Shown here one piece after another: positions 1 to 8,913 of a stretch of DNA of 64,000 nucleotides. The translations under genes were made by a program, and so were the position numbers. The stretch lies in NCBI RefSeq assembly GCF_013744875.1, contig NZ_CP059399.1:1860001-1924000 (forward strand), written 5' to 3'. Source of the stretch: Nocardia huaxiensis. GTDB lineage: Bacteria; Actinomycetota; Actinomycetes; Mycobacteriales; Mycobacteriaceae. The notes under the pieces were generated by a model. That model made no database searches. It was not told the origin of the DNA and was given only the letters and a program-made list of their open reading frames with translations. Numbering within the stretch: the first letter of the stretch is position 1; every line of letters begins with the position of its first letter.

Positions 1-153
1 CTGCACATCCTGTCGGCCGACGGTCTGATGACGATGAATCTCGACCGCGTCGGCATGGCGGATCGGCTGTGCGCCGTCAATGATCGTGACTTCACCGCCG
101 CGGAATTGGAACTCCTTCCGCCCGGCGCGGATTCGGGTCGTCCGTGCCGGTGA
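1..153 (+). CDS. C-terminal end of an nSTAND/beta-propeller protein (5' end outside window)
   Basis: Frame 1 is open from the first base to a TGA at 151-153 and gives the last 50 residues of a protein. The tail has the pattern DRLCA, RDFT, AE, LLPPGA, then PC near the end. The same pattern ends the complete gene at 1507-5763 (DRLCAISARDFTDAERALLPPGA), so this is the 3' end of a tandem paralog. From memory, this two-cysteine tail is common at the end of actinobacterial WD40-type STAND proteins. It stops 3 bases before the convergent DUF4189 gene. The N-terminal domains cannot be seen, so whether this copy also carries a protease domain is unknown. Confidence 0.75.
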   Translation: MHILSADGLMTMNLDRVGMADRLCAVNDRDFTAAELELLPPGADSGRPCR

Positions 154-156
154 GCA

Positions 157-510
157 TCACCCGTTGCAGACCGACCGCACCACCCGGGAGTCCCAGTCCC
201 AGCGGGAGGCGTCCTCGGCGGCGGCGCGGGTGGCGCCGTGGCCGCCGGTGTAGCGGTTGGCGCTGTCGGAGTGGGAGACCGCGCCGCAGCCGGTGAAGGT
301 GGTCAGGACCTTGCAGGAGCGGCCGCACTGGTTGAGTGCCGCCGTGCGGGCCGAGGACTGGCTGGTGTAGTTCCACGCGTAGCCCATCGCACCGCGCGAG
401 CCGTCGGTCGCGATCGCGCCCCAGTAGGTGGTGGCCTGGGCGGGGGCGGCGGGCAGGAGGAGGGCGGTGGCGGCGAGGGTGGCGGCGGCGAAGGCGAGGC
501 GGGTGTGCAT
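157..510 (-). CDS. Secreted DUF4189 domain protein
   Basis: The 117-residue product starts with a clear Sec signal peptide (residues 1-26: Arg, Ala/Leu-rich core, then APAQA). The mature part is about 90 residues with four cysteines (CGRSC, TGC, VC), glycine and serine. The pattern of a WGAIA strand, GYAWNY, ARTAALNQCG and CGAVSHSD matches the DUF4189 family of small secreted actinobacterial and proteobacterial proteins of unknown role. Two disulfides are plausible. It lies between the two STAND paralogs and converges on the first, so it may be a passenger of the duplicated module or an unrelated cargo gene. Function unknown. Confidence 0.8.
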   Translation of the reverse strand: MHTRLAFAAATLAATALLLPAAPAQATTYWGAIATDGSRGAMGYAWNYTSQSSARTAALNQCGRSCKVLTTFTGCGAVSHSDSANRYTGGHGATRAAAEDASRWDWDSRVVRSVCNG

Positions 511-627
511 GACTGTTCCTGACGTCGATGACGTGACTTCGCCTTCGTCAATCAGTGTGCGGCGCTGAAGGTTAGGTGAGGTGGCGGGGATTCGGCGCAG
601 GCCGAAAGTCGCTGCGCGGGCACGGGG

Positions 628-1338
628 TCACGCGGCTTCGAGGCCGGCGCGGATCTTCTGCAGGGCGTTGTGGACGTAGGCCTTGATGGTGCCGGAGGCG
701 AGGCCCATGATCTCGGCGGTTTCGGCGTAGGTGTTGCCCTCGTAGGTGCGCAGGACGAGGGCTTCACGTTCGCGCTGGGGGAGGTGGTCCAGGGCGGCTA
801 TGAGGAAGTGACGCAGGGTGATCAGGTCGTCGAAAGGGAGGCCGGCCTGGGTGGCGAGCAGGGCCAGGCGTTCGTCGCCGTCGGGGGCCAGGCGGTCGCG
901 GTCGGTGGCGGAGCGCCGCCAGGCGTCCTTGACCAGGTTCTTGACCGTGGTCCAGAGGTAGGCGCGCATTTCGTCGGGGTTGGCGACGGCGGGGCGGCGG
1001 GCGTAGACGCGCATGAGGGCGGTCTGGACGATGTCCTCGGCGTCGGTGCGGTTGCCCAATTGCGCTGTGGTCCAGCCGATGAGGGCGTCGGACGCGGATT
1101 CCATGGCCTCCAGCAGGATCTCGTCGAACCCGTCGGGGACGGGTTCGCGGTCGCGGGCGATGCGGATGACGGTTTCGCCGGCGGCGGAGGCTTCCAGCAG
1201 CAGCAGCGGGTCGCGGGCACATTCGCGCAGCACCTCGCCCAGCAGGGCTTCGAATGCGGTGGTGCGCAGCACTTCGCCGTCGTCGGGCAGGGCGGGCGCG
1301 GGCCAATCGGCGGAGGTGGGGACGAACCATTCGCGCAT
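628..1338 (-). CDS. ECF-like RNA polymerase sigma factor, copy 1
   Basis: The 236-residue protein has sigma region 2 at about residues 75-150 ([16 protein letters not shown], then LWTTVKNLVKDAWRR) and sigma region 4 at about 180-235 (LPQREREALVL, TYAETAEIMGLASGTIKAYV). It would direct RNA polymerase to a private set of promoters. An extra segment of about 75 residues precedes region 2, containing [13 protein letters not shown]. The same segment occurs in the second sigma factor at 6276-6941, so the two are paralogs. No anti-sigma gene is next to it. It is divergent from the protease-STAND gene that starts at 1507, with 168 bases between the start codons that must hold both promoters. A regulatory link to that gene is inference. 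Confidence 0.88.
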   Translation of the reverse strand: MREWFVPTSADWPAPALPDDGEVLRTTAFEALLGEVLRECARDPLLLLEASAAGETVIRIARDREPVPDGFDEILLEAMESASDALIGWTTAQLGNRTDAEDIVQTALMRVYARRPAVANPDEMRAYLWTTVKNLVKDAWRRSATDRDRLAPDGDERLALLATQAGLPFDDLITLRHFLIAALDHLPQREREALVLRTYEGNTYAETAEIMGLASGTIKAYVHNALQKIRAGLEAA

Positions 1339-1506
1339 CTCGGGCCTACGCTTTCGTTCCGTGGGGACACGCCGGATGTGTGATCGACGCTAGACCGCCC
1401 GGTTCGCGCGGGCGCGCACTTTCGGTCTGCTCCGAAGCCGGAATCCGTGGTCAGCGGGTCTCGCTTTCGGTCGCATCGGGCCGCCAAGGCTGAGAGGCTG
1501 TCCGGT

Positions 1507-4500
1507 ATGTCAGGGGTTTTTCCCGGTGCCGGGCGGCTGGGCGCCGCGGTGGCACGGGTGCTGGATCAGGCCGGATCGCCGGTGGGGGCCGGGTTCGTCA
1601 TCGGGGCGGGACGCCTTGCGACCTGCGCGCACGTGGTCGAGGAGGCCGCGGGGGAGGGCGGCGTCGGGGTCGAGGTGACGGTGGATTTCCCGCTCGTCGA
1701 CGGTGCGCCGCGAGTAGTGGCGCGGGTGCATCGGTGGGAGCCGGTGCGGGCCGATGGGCGCGGGGATATCGCACTGCTGGCCATCGAGGGGGAGGCGGTC
1801 GGGGGCATGTCCTCGCCGCCGCTGTGGCGCGCGGACCGGCCGTGGGGGCGGGAATTCCGGGCCATCGGATTTCCATCGGAATTGGCCGACGGCGTCTGGG
1901 TGTGGGGGGAATTCCGGGCCGCGCAGGGCTCCGGATGGCTGCAATTGCACGGGGCCAGTGGCGGACAGCCGATCACCGGCGGATTCAGCGGATCGCCGGT
2001 GTGGGACGCGGGCAGTGCGGCCGTGGTGGGAATGGCCGTGGCGGCGGATCGGCGGCGATTGACGCGGACAGCCTTCATGATTCCGGTGAATGTGGTGCTC
2101 GGCACGGAACCGGGCCTGCTGCCGAATCCCTATCGCGGACTGGAACCGTTCGGGGAGAACGATTCCCGATTGTTCTACGGGCGCGGCGCGGATATCGAAC
2201 GCGTGTTGGAGGCGCTGCGGGAGCGCCCGGTGGCGGCGGTGGTGGGGCGCTCGGGGATCGGGAAGTCGTCGCTGGTGATGGCGGGTGTCGCGGCGCGCTC
2301 ACGGGCGGACGGCGTGCGCGTGGAATACCTTTCGGCGGAATCGAATTGGGTCGTGCCCGAAGTGCCGCCGGGGGAGAAGGCGCTGCTGGTGGCCGACCAG
2401 TTCGAGGAACTGGTGGCGACCGCGCCGGAGGCGGCGCGGGAACGCTTGCGCGCCCTGCTGTCCCGCGCGGTCGATCCAGCGGTGCGCGTCCTGCTGACAC
2501 TGCGCTGGGATGTGATGGAGGCGCTGGCCGACGACGATCTCGCCGCCGTCCTGGACCAGGCCACCGTGACCCTGTCCCCGATGGGCCGGGATCAGCTGCG
2601 CCAGGCCATTCGCGGCCCGGCCGCGCACGCACCCGGCGTGGACCTGGACGACGATCTGGTGGAACGGCTCATCGACGACACGGTCGGCGAACCCGGCGGG
2701 CTGCCGCTGCTCGAATCGGTGCTCACCGAACTCTGGGAGCAGCGCACCGGCGGCCGCCTGTCCCTCGCCGACTACGAGCGTGTCGGCCGCGCCGCCGGCT
2801 CCATCGCCCGCCGCGCGGAACGGGTGTACGGCCTGTTCCCGACGGGGCCCGGCGGTCCGGCCCCCGGCGCCGAGCCGGGTTCGCCCGACGTCGATCCGGC
2901 TCCCTCGGCCGAGCCGGATCAGCGGGCGGTGCGGCGGTTGCTGACGATGCTGGCCGCGCCGCGCGGGGACGGCTTCGTGCGGGTGCCCGTCTCCATGCGG
3001 GATGTGCCCGAATTACGGGCTGTGGCAGGACTTTTGGCGCGCGAGCGGCTCGTCGTCACCGGGCGGGGGGCGGATGACGCGGATGTGGTGGAGCTGGCGC
3101 ATCAGTCGCTCATCGACAATTGGCCGCGGCTGCGTGAATGGCTCGAGCACGATCGCGATTTCCTGGCCTGGCAGCGGCGCACCGAGCGGGAACGGCGCAG
3201 CTGGGTCGCGCAGGGCGCCGACGACGGCGGATTGCTGCGCGGCAGTGCGCTGTCGGCGGCGGAGGAATGGGTGGCGCGGCGGCCGGAAGACATTCCGAAT
3301 CCCCTGCGGCGCTATATCTTCGCGGGAACCCGGGTGCGCCGCCGGGAAGTGCGGCGGTGGCGGGTGGTGACCGCGGTGCTCACGGTGGTGAGCCTGGTGG
3401 CGGCCGGTACGGCCGTCTTCGCCTACCGCACCGGTGCGCAGCGGGAAGCGGCATTGCGGTCGCTGGCGGGGGCGGCGCTGGCCGAGCAGTCGTTGCAGCT
3501 GGCCGAATCGCAGCCCAGTCAGGCGCTGCAATTGGCGCAGGCCGCGGCACGTCTCGCTCCCGACGACCCCAAGGTCGAGTCCGCGCTGCTGGTGCAGCAG
3601 CTGCGGCTGGCGTCCGCGACGGCCGTGCGCTCCGGACTGGGCAAGGACATCCGCCTCGTCGCCACCGACGAGACCGGATCGACGGTGGTCACCGGCGACA
3701 GCGACGGCACCGTCACGGTGTGGCCGGGCCTCCTCGATGGCGGCGCCGACTCCTGGCGGCTGCCGCTGCGCAACGCGGTGTCGCTGACCATGAGCGGCAA
3801 TGGAACCAAGCTCGCGACGGTGAACAGCCTTGGTGGAGTGGAAGTCTGGGATCTCACGACCCGCACCGGACCGCATCGTGTGCGACCCGACACGGAGGTC
3901 GCCCCGGCGAATTCGGCCGGTTCGAGCCCGGCGGCGGGTTCGCCGCCTTCCTCTAACTCGCCGCCGTCCTCTGGCGCGGCACCGTCCACGGGCGCGAATT
4001 CCGGTGCGGGACAGGGCGCGAGCGCCGCCGGTGAGGTGGCGCAGCTCCCGCCCACCGCGGTCAACGCGAGGTTCTCGGCCGACGGCACCCGCCTGGTCGT
4101 CTCCCAGGATCTGCGCCGCTCCCCGCTGCCCGCCGACAGCGCCAAACGCGTGCTGTCCGATGTCGGTGACGCCGATCTGGTGGAGACCTTCGACACGGCC
4201 GCCGACCCGCCCGCGCGGATCGGCGGATTCGGCACCACTTCACGCGCGGATATGCTTCCCCTGCAAGTGGATTCGGGAAGCTCCGAAACCTGGTTCCATG
4301 CCGTGGATGATCGCGGCGAGCAGCGCTATGAGCGGCGCTCGGTGAACGGCGCGGTCGTCACCCCGCCCTCCGGTGACGAGGCGCGCGGCACGGTCGTCGG
4401 CTGCGGCGACAATCTGATCGGCACCGTGCTGGTCCGGGAAAGCAACGAGCAGAAGACCTTCGGCGTCGGCGCGGGCTGCCTGGACGTGCCCGGCGGTGCG

Positions 4501-5763
4501 GTGGTGGATCGCGACGAGACCGGCCGCTACCTGGTGGTGTCGTATGTGCCGGAGGGCACGCTGTTCCAGCTGATCCACCTGGTGGACACCGTGACTCAGC
4601 AGCGCTACAAGGTGCAGGCGCGCTATCAGAGCACCGGCAGGCCCAGCTTCATCGTGCGCCCCGGTCCGGACGGGCCGGTGCTGTTCGTGGTCGGCGCGGA
4701 CGATCTGACCCGGCACGCCCCCGCCGCGGCAATGGCGACCGTCACCGAATTCGGCGCCACTCCGACCACCATGGTCTGGAGCGACAATGGTCGCTGGGTA
4801 GCCGAATTCCACGCGAGCGCAGCACGATTGGAGGTGCGCGAGGTGCTGCCGCGGGTCCTGCCCGCCCGCACCCGCACGGTCGGCTGGGCCGCGCAGGCGC
4901 GCCGGGTGTCGATGGCGGTCACCGCCGACGACAAGTATCTGGTCGTCGGCTTGGATTCCCATGAGCTGCACTTCTATTCGCTGCCCGACCTGCATCCGGC
5001 CGGGGTGGTCCGGCTGCCGGTGCCGGCGGAATACCAAGGGACGCAAGCGCGGGTCGTACCGACCGCCGTGGTGGCCACCCGCGACGACGAGGTGGCCGTC
5101 CTGCACGCCGGTTATGTGACCCGCTGGCATGCCCGGGACGCCTCCGCCATCGGCGCGCCCCAGCAGGTGTGGCGGGATGCCGCCGAACTTCAGGCCGTCG
5201 CCGAGGTCGGCTTCGCCATCGGCAACGGCACCGAGCCGGGTGATCTGCTGATCTTCACGCGCCGTGCGATCACGGTGTGGGACAGCGTGACCGGCCGCCG
5301 CATCCGGGTGATGACCAGCAGTGCGACCGGCTGGATCGAGGCCCTGTTCAAAACTGTCGACGTCCCCATCGCCTACGTGTGGACCGAACGCAAGCGGATC
5401 GAACGCTGGAACACCGGCACCGGCCGCGTCGAGACGGTGGCCATCGCCGTGCCGTGGGCCCCGTATCTGGAGTTGCTGCCCAATGGTCTGGTGGTCGCCG
5501 GGTGGGACAACGGCAAGGTGCAGATCATGGACGGTGACTACGGCATTCTGGTGAACGCGAAAACGCCTGCGAGCCAGGCGCGGGCGTGGGTGAACCATGT
5601 CGGCACCACCTTCTATCTGATCACCGACAACGGTCTGCTCACCCTCGATCTGAATCGGGAGCACATCCTCGACCGGCTGTGTGCCATCAGCGCCCGCGAC
5701 TTCACCGACGCCGAACGCGCGCTGCTACCGCCCGGCGCGAACGACACGCCACCGTGTCCGTGA
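1507..5763 (+). CDS. Trypsin-like protease / nSTAND1 ATPase / transmembrane / beta-propeller fusion protein
   Basis: This 1418-residue protein begins with a trypsin-like serine protease domain (about 1-200) with an intact triad: His42 in TCAHVV, Asp87 in GDIALL and Ser161 in GFSGSP. A STAND-type NTPase follows from about 205: NPYRGLEPF, a Walker A at 247-254 (GRSGIGKS) and a Walker B at 291-300 with Asp297 followed by QFEEL, typical of nSTAND1. One membrane helix (about 618-640) follows an Arg-rich stretch, which predicts protease and ATPase inside the cell and the rest outside. A coiled-coil-like Ala/Gln segment (about 645-690) precedes a long propeller-like region with a Ser/Pro-rich insert. 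The start is the ATG with GAGAGG upstream; an in-frame ATG 60 bases earlier lacks such a site. A tandem paralog ends at base 153. Families like this are proposed conflict or programmed-death sensors; the role here is inference. Confidence 0.85.
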   Translation: MSGVFPGAGRLGAAVARVLDQAGSPVGAGFVIGAGRLATCAHVVEEAAGEGGVGVEVTVDFPLVDGAPRVVARVHRWEPVRADGRGDIALLAIEGEAVGGMSSPPLWRADRPWGREFRAIGFPSELADGVWVWGEFRAAQGSGWLQLHGASGGQPITGGFSGSPVWDAGSAAVVGMAVAADRRRLTRTAFMIPVNVVLGTEPGLLPNPYRGLEPFGENDSRLFYGRGADIERVLEALRERPVAAVVGRSGIGKSSLVMAGVAARSRADGVRVEYLSAESNWVVPEVPPGEKALLVADQFEELVATAPEAARERLRALLSRAVDPAVRVLLTLRWDVMEALADDDLAAVLDQATVTLSPMGRDQLRQAIRGPAAHAPGVDLDDDLVERLIDDTVGEPGGLPLLESVLTELWEQRTGGRLSLADYERVGRAAGSIARRAERVYGLFPTGPGGPAPGAEPGSPDVDPAPSAEPDQRAVRRLLTMLAAPRGDGFVRVPVSMRDVPELRAVAGLLARERLVVTGRGADDADVVELAHQSLIDNWPRLREWLEHDRDFLAWQRRTERERRSWVAQGADDGGLLRGSALSAAEEWVARRPEDIPNPLRRYIFAGTRVRRREVRRWRVVTAVLTVVSLVAAGTAVFAYRTGAQREAALRSLAGAALAEQSLQLAESQPSQALQLAQAAARLAPDDPKVESALLVQQLRLASATAVRSGLGKDIRLVATDETGSTVVTGDSDGTVTVWPGLLDGGADSWRLPLRNAVSLTMSGNGTKLATVNSLGGVEVWDLTTRTGPHRVRPDTEVAPANSAGSSPAAGSPPSSNSPPSSGAAPSTGANSGAGQGASAAGEVAQLPPTAVNARFSADGTRLVVSQDLRRSPLPADSAKRVLSDVGDADLVETFDTAADPPARIGGFGTTSRADMLPLQVDSGSSETWFHAVDDRGEQRYERRSVNGAVVTPPSGDEARGTVVGCGDNLIGTVLVRESNEQKTFGVGAGCLDVPGGAVVDRDETGRYLVVSYVPEGTLFQLIHLVDTVTQQRYKVQARYQSTGRPSFIVRPGPDGPVLFVVGADDLTRHAPAAAMATVTEFGATPTTMVWSDNGRWVAEFHASAARLEVREVLPRVLPARTRTVGWAAQARRVSMAVTADDKYLVVGLDSHELHFYSLPDLHPAGVVRLPVPAEYQGTQARVVPTAVVATRDDEVAVLHAGYVTRWHARDASAIGAPQQVWRDAAELQAVAEVGFAIGNGTEPGDLLIFTRRAITVWDSVTGRRIRVMTSSATGWIEALFKTVDVPIAYVWTERKRIERWNTGTGRVETVAIAVPWAPYLELLPNGLVVAGWDNGKVQIMDGDYGILVNAKTPASQARAWVNHVGTTFYLITDNGLLTLDLNREHILDRLCAISARDFTDAERALLPPGANDTPPCP

Positions 5764-5926
5764 CCGGTGTAGTCCGCCGCGGCTGACCCGCACACAGCAA
5801 AAAATCCGGCACTTCCGAAAATTCGTACCCAACCTTTCGGCCCTCCCCGAAGTCCTTCCTCATGCAGGCGGTGCGCGCCGGCGGAGGGGTCCGGCGCGCG
5901 CCACTGCCACGAGTCGAGGAGGCATC

Positions 5927-6334
5927 ATGAGCAACCTGGTCAGCCGCGACCTCTCCGCGCTGCTCGGAGCGACCCGCGCCGCAGTGCTGGAGGCCATCGC
6001 CGACGGCGGGAGCACCACGGAAGTGGCGCTGCGCCTGGGTGTTTCACCCTCCTCCGCCAGCGAGCACGCGGCCGTGCTGCGGCGGGCCGGGCTGGTGATC
6101 AGCGTGCGCGCCCGCAATCAGGTGCGACACCACCTGACGCCACTCGGCATCGCCCTGCTGGGTCTGGAAGTCCCCGACCAGCGGACCTTCGACCCGCGCG
6201 CCCAGCGGGCCCGCGACCTGCCCGCGCAGCGGGCGGCGGGCGACACCATGACCGCCCTGGCCCGTCACCCCGCAGTCAGGCGACCTGCAGATTCGCGCGC
6301 ACCTTGGCCAGCGCGCCCGCCACGTACGCTTTGA
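5927..6334 (+). CDS. ArsR-like winged-helix DNA-binding protein
   Basis: The 135-residue product starts at an ATG with GAGGAGG just upstream. Residues 10-70 form a winged helix-turn-helix: AVLEAIADGG, EVALRLGVSPSSASEHAAVLRRAGLV, then a basic wing. This is the ArsR-type reading head used by dimeric repressors. No metal-binding cysteines are present. The C-terminal 50 residues are Arg/Ala/Pro-rich and look disordered; the last 59 bases overlap the convergent sigma factor gene ending at 6276, so this tail may be poorly constrained. It lies 163 bases after the protease-STAND gene and may be cotranscribed with it. Target unknown. Confidence 0.65.
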   Translation: MSNLVSRDLSALLGATRAAVLEAIADGGSTTEVALRLGVSPSSASEHAAVLRRAGLVISVRARNQVRHHLTPLGIALLGLEVPDQRTFDPRAQRARDLPAQRAAGDTMTALARHPAVRRPADSRAPWPARPPRTL

Positions 6335-6941
6335 CCGTCCCCGCCGCCAGCCCCATCATCTCGGCGGTCTGCGCGTAGGTGTTGCCCGCGTACGAATGCA
6401 GCACCACCGCTTCCCGTTCTCGCGGCGGCAACTGCTCGAGCGCGTCGATGAGCAGCTGCCGCAGCGTGACCAGATCCTCGAACGGCAGTCCGGCGTGATC
6501 GGCGAGCTGCGTGATGCGTTCCTGCCCATCGGGATCTACCCGCGACCGATCGGAGGCATTGCGCCGCCATCGATCCCGCACCAGATTCCGGGTGGCCGTC
6601 CACAGATATCCGCGCATGGCCGCGGTATCGCTGGTGTCCGGCCGCGCCGCATAGGTCCGCATGAGCGCGGTCTGCACGATGTCCTCGGCATCCCCGCGAT
6701 TGCCGACCTGCGCGATCGTCCAGCCGATCAGCTTGTCCTGCTCGGATTCGTATGCCTCGACGAGGATTTCGTCGAACACCTCGGCGGCGGCGACCCGCGC
6801 CCGCGCGATCCGCACCAGCGCACTGCCCGCTCCCGGCGGTTCGAGCAGCAGCAGCGGGTCGCGCGCGCATTCCCGCAGCAGTGCCCCGAGCAGGTCACCG
6901 AGTGAATTGTCGGCCGCCGCGGTGGCCTGGTCCGGTTCCAT
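6276..6941 (-). CDS. ECF-like RNA polymerase sigma factor, copy 2
   Basis: The 221-residue protein is a clear paralog of the sigma factor at 628-1338. It has the same pre-region-2 segment ([13 protein letters not shown]), region 2 ([31 protein letters not shown]) and region 4 ([31 protein letters not shown]). Differences are spread through the length, as expected for an old duplication rather than a recent copy. No anti-sigma partner is adjacent. It is divergent from hemB, with 181 bases between starts, and overlaps the end of the winged-helix gene on the other strand. It follows the second STAND gene in the same convergent arrangement as copy 1 follows the first. Confidence 0.87.
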   Translation of the reverse strand: MEPDQATAAADNSLGDLLGALLRECARDPLLLLEPPGAGSALVRIARARVAAAEVFDEILVEAYESEQDKLIGWTIAQVGNRGDAEDIVQTALMRTYAARPDTSDTAAMRGYLWTATRNLVRDRWRRNASDRSRVDPDGQERITQLADHAGLPFEDLVTLRQLLIDALEQLPPREREAVVLHSYAGNTYAQTAEMMGLAAGTVKAYVAGALAKVRANLQVA

Positions 6942-7122
6942 GCCCTACCTCGAACGTTCCACCAGAGTCGATGATTGGAACTGTACGACAGCGGGCCGAT
7001 TCAGGCACAAATACGCGAGCCCCCAGAAATATGGACAGCGGGAACGCACCGGCCGGTCGGCCCGCGCGGCCCGACCACGACCCCTCGGGCACCGAAATCG
7101 GGCCGGGCATAGTATCGGGGCT

Positions 7123-8100
7123 ATGACCGGAATGGACCGCCCACGGCGGTTGCGCCGTACTCCCGCCATGCGCCGCCTCGTGGCCGAAACCACCTTGCAG
7201 CCGCGGCAGCTGATTCTCCCCATGTTCGTGGCCGACGGCCTGGACGAGCCGCGTGAGATCTCTTCCATGCCAGGCGTTTACCAGCACTCCATGGATTCGC
7301 TGCGCAAGGCCGCGGTCGAAGCCGTCACCGCGGGCGTGGGCGGTCTCATGCTGTTCGGCGTCCCGCGCCAGGAGGACAAGGACGCCGACGGCAGCCAAGC
7401 CTCGGATCCGGACGGCATTCTGAATCGCGGCCTGCGCGCCCTGGTGCAGGAGGTCGGCGGTTCCACGGTCGTCATGGCCGACACCTGCCTCGACGAATTC
7501 ACCGATCACGGTCACTGCGGTGTGCTCAACGATTCCGGCGCCGTCGACAATGACGCCACCCTGCGCCGCTACGTGGAAATGGCGCTGGCGCAGGCCGACA
7601 CCGGCGCGGATCTGCTCGGCACCAGCGGCATGATGGACGGCCAGGTGGGCGCCATCCGCGCGGGCCTGGACGCGGCCGGCCACACCGACACCGGCATTCT
7701 CGCCTACGCCGCCAAGTACGCGTCCGCGTTCTACGGCCCGTTCCGGGAGGCGGTGGCCTCCTCGCTCGAGGGTGATCGCCGCAGCTACCAGCAGGATCCG
7801 GCGAACCGCCGCGAGGCCATCCGGGAGCTGGCACTGGATCTGGCCGAGGGCGCGGACATCGTCATGGTGAAACCGGCCATGTCGTATCTGGACATCCTGC
7901 GCGATGTCGCGGACCGCTCGACGGTTCCGGTCGCGGCCTATCAGATCTCCGGCGAGTACGCCATGATCACCGCCGCCGCGCAGAACGGCTGGATCGACCG
8001 TCGCGCCGCGATCCTGGAGTCGCTCATGGGCATCCGGCGTGCCGGGGCCGACATGGTCCTCACCTACTGGGCCACCGAAGCCGCGCACTGGCTGTCATAG
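7123..8100 (+). CDS. hemB: Delta-aminolevulinic acid dehydratase (porphobilinogen synthase)
   Basis: HemB condenses two 5-aminolevulinate molecules to porphobilinogen, the second step of tetrapyrrole synthesis after HemL, which is encoded at 10447. The 325-residue length is normal. The active-site lysines are visible: Lys198 in YAAKYAS and Lys250 in [10 protein letters not shown], the Schiff-base residue. The metal-site loop contains [14 protein letters not shown]. Two in-frame ATGs, at 7123 and 7132, are both possible; the first is taken. A membrane-protein gene follows after 2 bases, so the downstream small genes are probably cotranscribed, as in mycobacteria. Confidence 0.97.
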   Translation: MTGMDRPRRLRRTPAMRRLVAETTLQPRQLILPMFVADGLDEPREISSMPGVYQHSMDSLRKAAVEAVTAGVGGLMLFGVPRQEDKDADGSQASDPDGILNRGLRALVQEVGGSTVVMADTCLDEFTDHGHCGVLNDSGAVDNDATLRRYVEMALAQADTGADLLGTSGMMDGQVGAIRAGLDAAGHTDTGILAYAAKYASAFYGPFREAVASSLEGDRRSYQQDPANRREAIRELALDLAEGADIVMVKPAMSYLDILRDVADRSTVPVAAYQISGEYAMITAAAQNGWIDRRAAILESLMGIRRAGADMVLTYWATEAAHWLS

Positions 8101-8102
8101 CG

Positions 8103-8639
8103 GTGAGTGAGCGAGTACCGACCGTCGTGAATCCCATGCAACCCCCGGCGCCGCCGCGCGTCGTGCCCGAGGATGTCCGCACCGCCTGTCAGCTCTGGTA
8201 CGCCGCGCTGTGCGTGGGCGTCGTGCAGGCGGTGGCCGGCATTCTGACCCAGCTCGGGCGGCGGGACGAGCTGGCGCAGCAGATGTTCGACGATATGAAG
8301 GACAGTCAGCCGGGTCTCACGCTCGCGCAGACCAAGCTGTACGTGGTGATCGCGTTCGGTGCGGCCGGATTCTTCTGGCTGGTGCTGACCGGTGTCGCGG
8401 TGCTGTTCGTCTATCAGCTCGGACGCGGAAAGAACTGGGCGCGAGCGCTGCTCACCGGTCTCGGACTGTTCTTCGTGCTCGGCGCGATCGGCACGCTGTT
8501 CATGCCGGGCTCCTCGCCGGGGGCCGCCGCGCTGGTGGCCAGCTGCGCCGGAATCGTCCAGGCGGTGCTGGCCGCCGGAGCCGTATTCCTGTGCTTCCGA
8601 AAGGATTCCGACGCCTACTTCCGTCCGGTCCGGCAATGA
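8103..8639 (+). CDS. Conserved membrane protein downstream of hemB
   Basis: The 178-residue product starts with GTG 2 bases after the hemB stop; an ATG at 8136 would give a shorter form without the first 11 residues. Four hydrophobic segments are visible, at about residues 32-52, 80-108, 122-140 and 148-168, joined by short loops. The N-terminus is Pro/Val-rich and probably cytoplasmic. No catalytic motif was recognised. Similar hypothetical membrane proteins follow hemB in mycobacteria (from memory, around Rv0513), which suggests a conserved but unknown link. Confidence 0.75.
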   Translation: MSERVPTVVNPMQPPAPPRVVPEDVRTACQLWYAALCVGVVQAVAGILTQLGRRDELAQQMFDDMKDSQPGLTLAQTKLYVVIAFGAAGFFWLVLTGVAVLFVYQLGRGKNWARALLTGLGLFFVLGAIGTLFMPGSSPGAAALVASCAGIVQAVLAAGAVFLCFRKDSDAYFRPVRQ

Positions 8640-8768
8640 GTACTCCCGAGTTTGTTACGGCCGTACTACCGGGTATGGTGAGGGCTGTCACAGGGAGTTC
8701 GGGAACCGGAAGCCGTTCGTCATGCGTTGTGTCATGGTGCGTTTGCTTCCGGGAAAGCGGAGGCATCG

Positions 8769-8888
8769 ATGCGAGTGGTGATCCAGCAGCCGCACAGCCT
8801 TCGGCGAGATGTGCTGGTGTTGAGTCTGCTCTTTCTGTTCGGACTGCTCACCCTCGCCGTGCTGTTGATTCCGGGACTCGTCGGCTGA
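8769..8888 (+). CDS. Small single-span membrane protein (39 aa)
   Basis: An ATG at 8769 has a strong ribosome site, GCGGAGG, 5 bases upstream. It opens a 39-residue frame ending in TGA at 8886-8888. The product has a short basic head (RVVIQQPHSLRRD) and one hydrophobic helix rich in Leu, Val and Phe, ending in PGLVG. The good ribosome site, positive-inside head and tight position between two membrane-protein genes support a real gene. No function can be assigned. Confidence 0.6.
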   Translation: MRVVIQQPHSLRRDVLVLSLLFLFGLLTLAVLLIPGLVG

Positions 8889-8913
8889 GCCCCATGATCT
8901 TTTCGCCCGGCCT

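Noticed and set aside
1447..1506. Earlier ATG for the protease-STAND gene
   Set aside because: The 20 extra residues are basic and unlike the family start; the ATG at 1507 has a ribosome site.
4240..5664. Long open frame on the minus strand opposite the STAND gene
   Set aside because: It is a mirror of GC-rich codon use in the plus-strand gene; its translation is His/Gly/Arg-rich without domain character.
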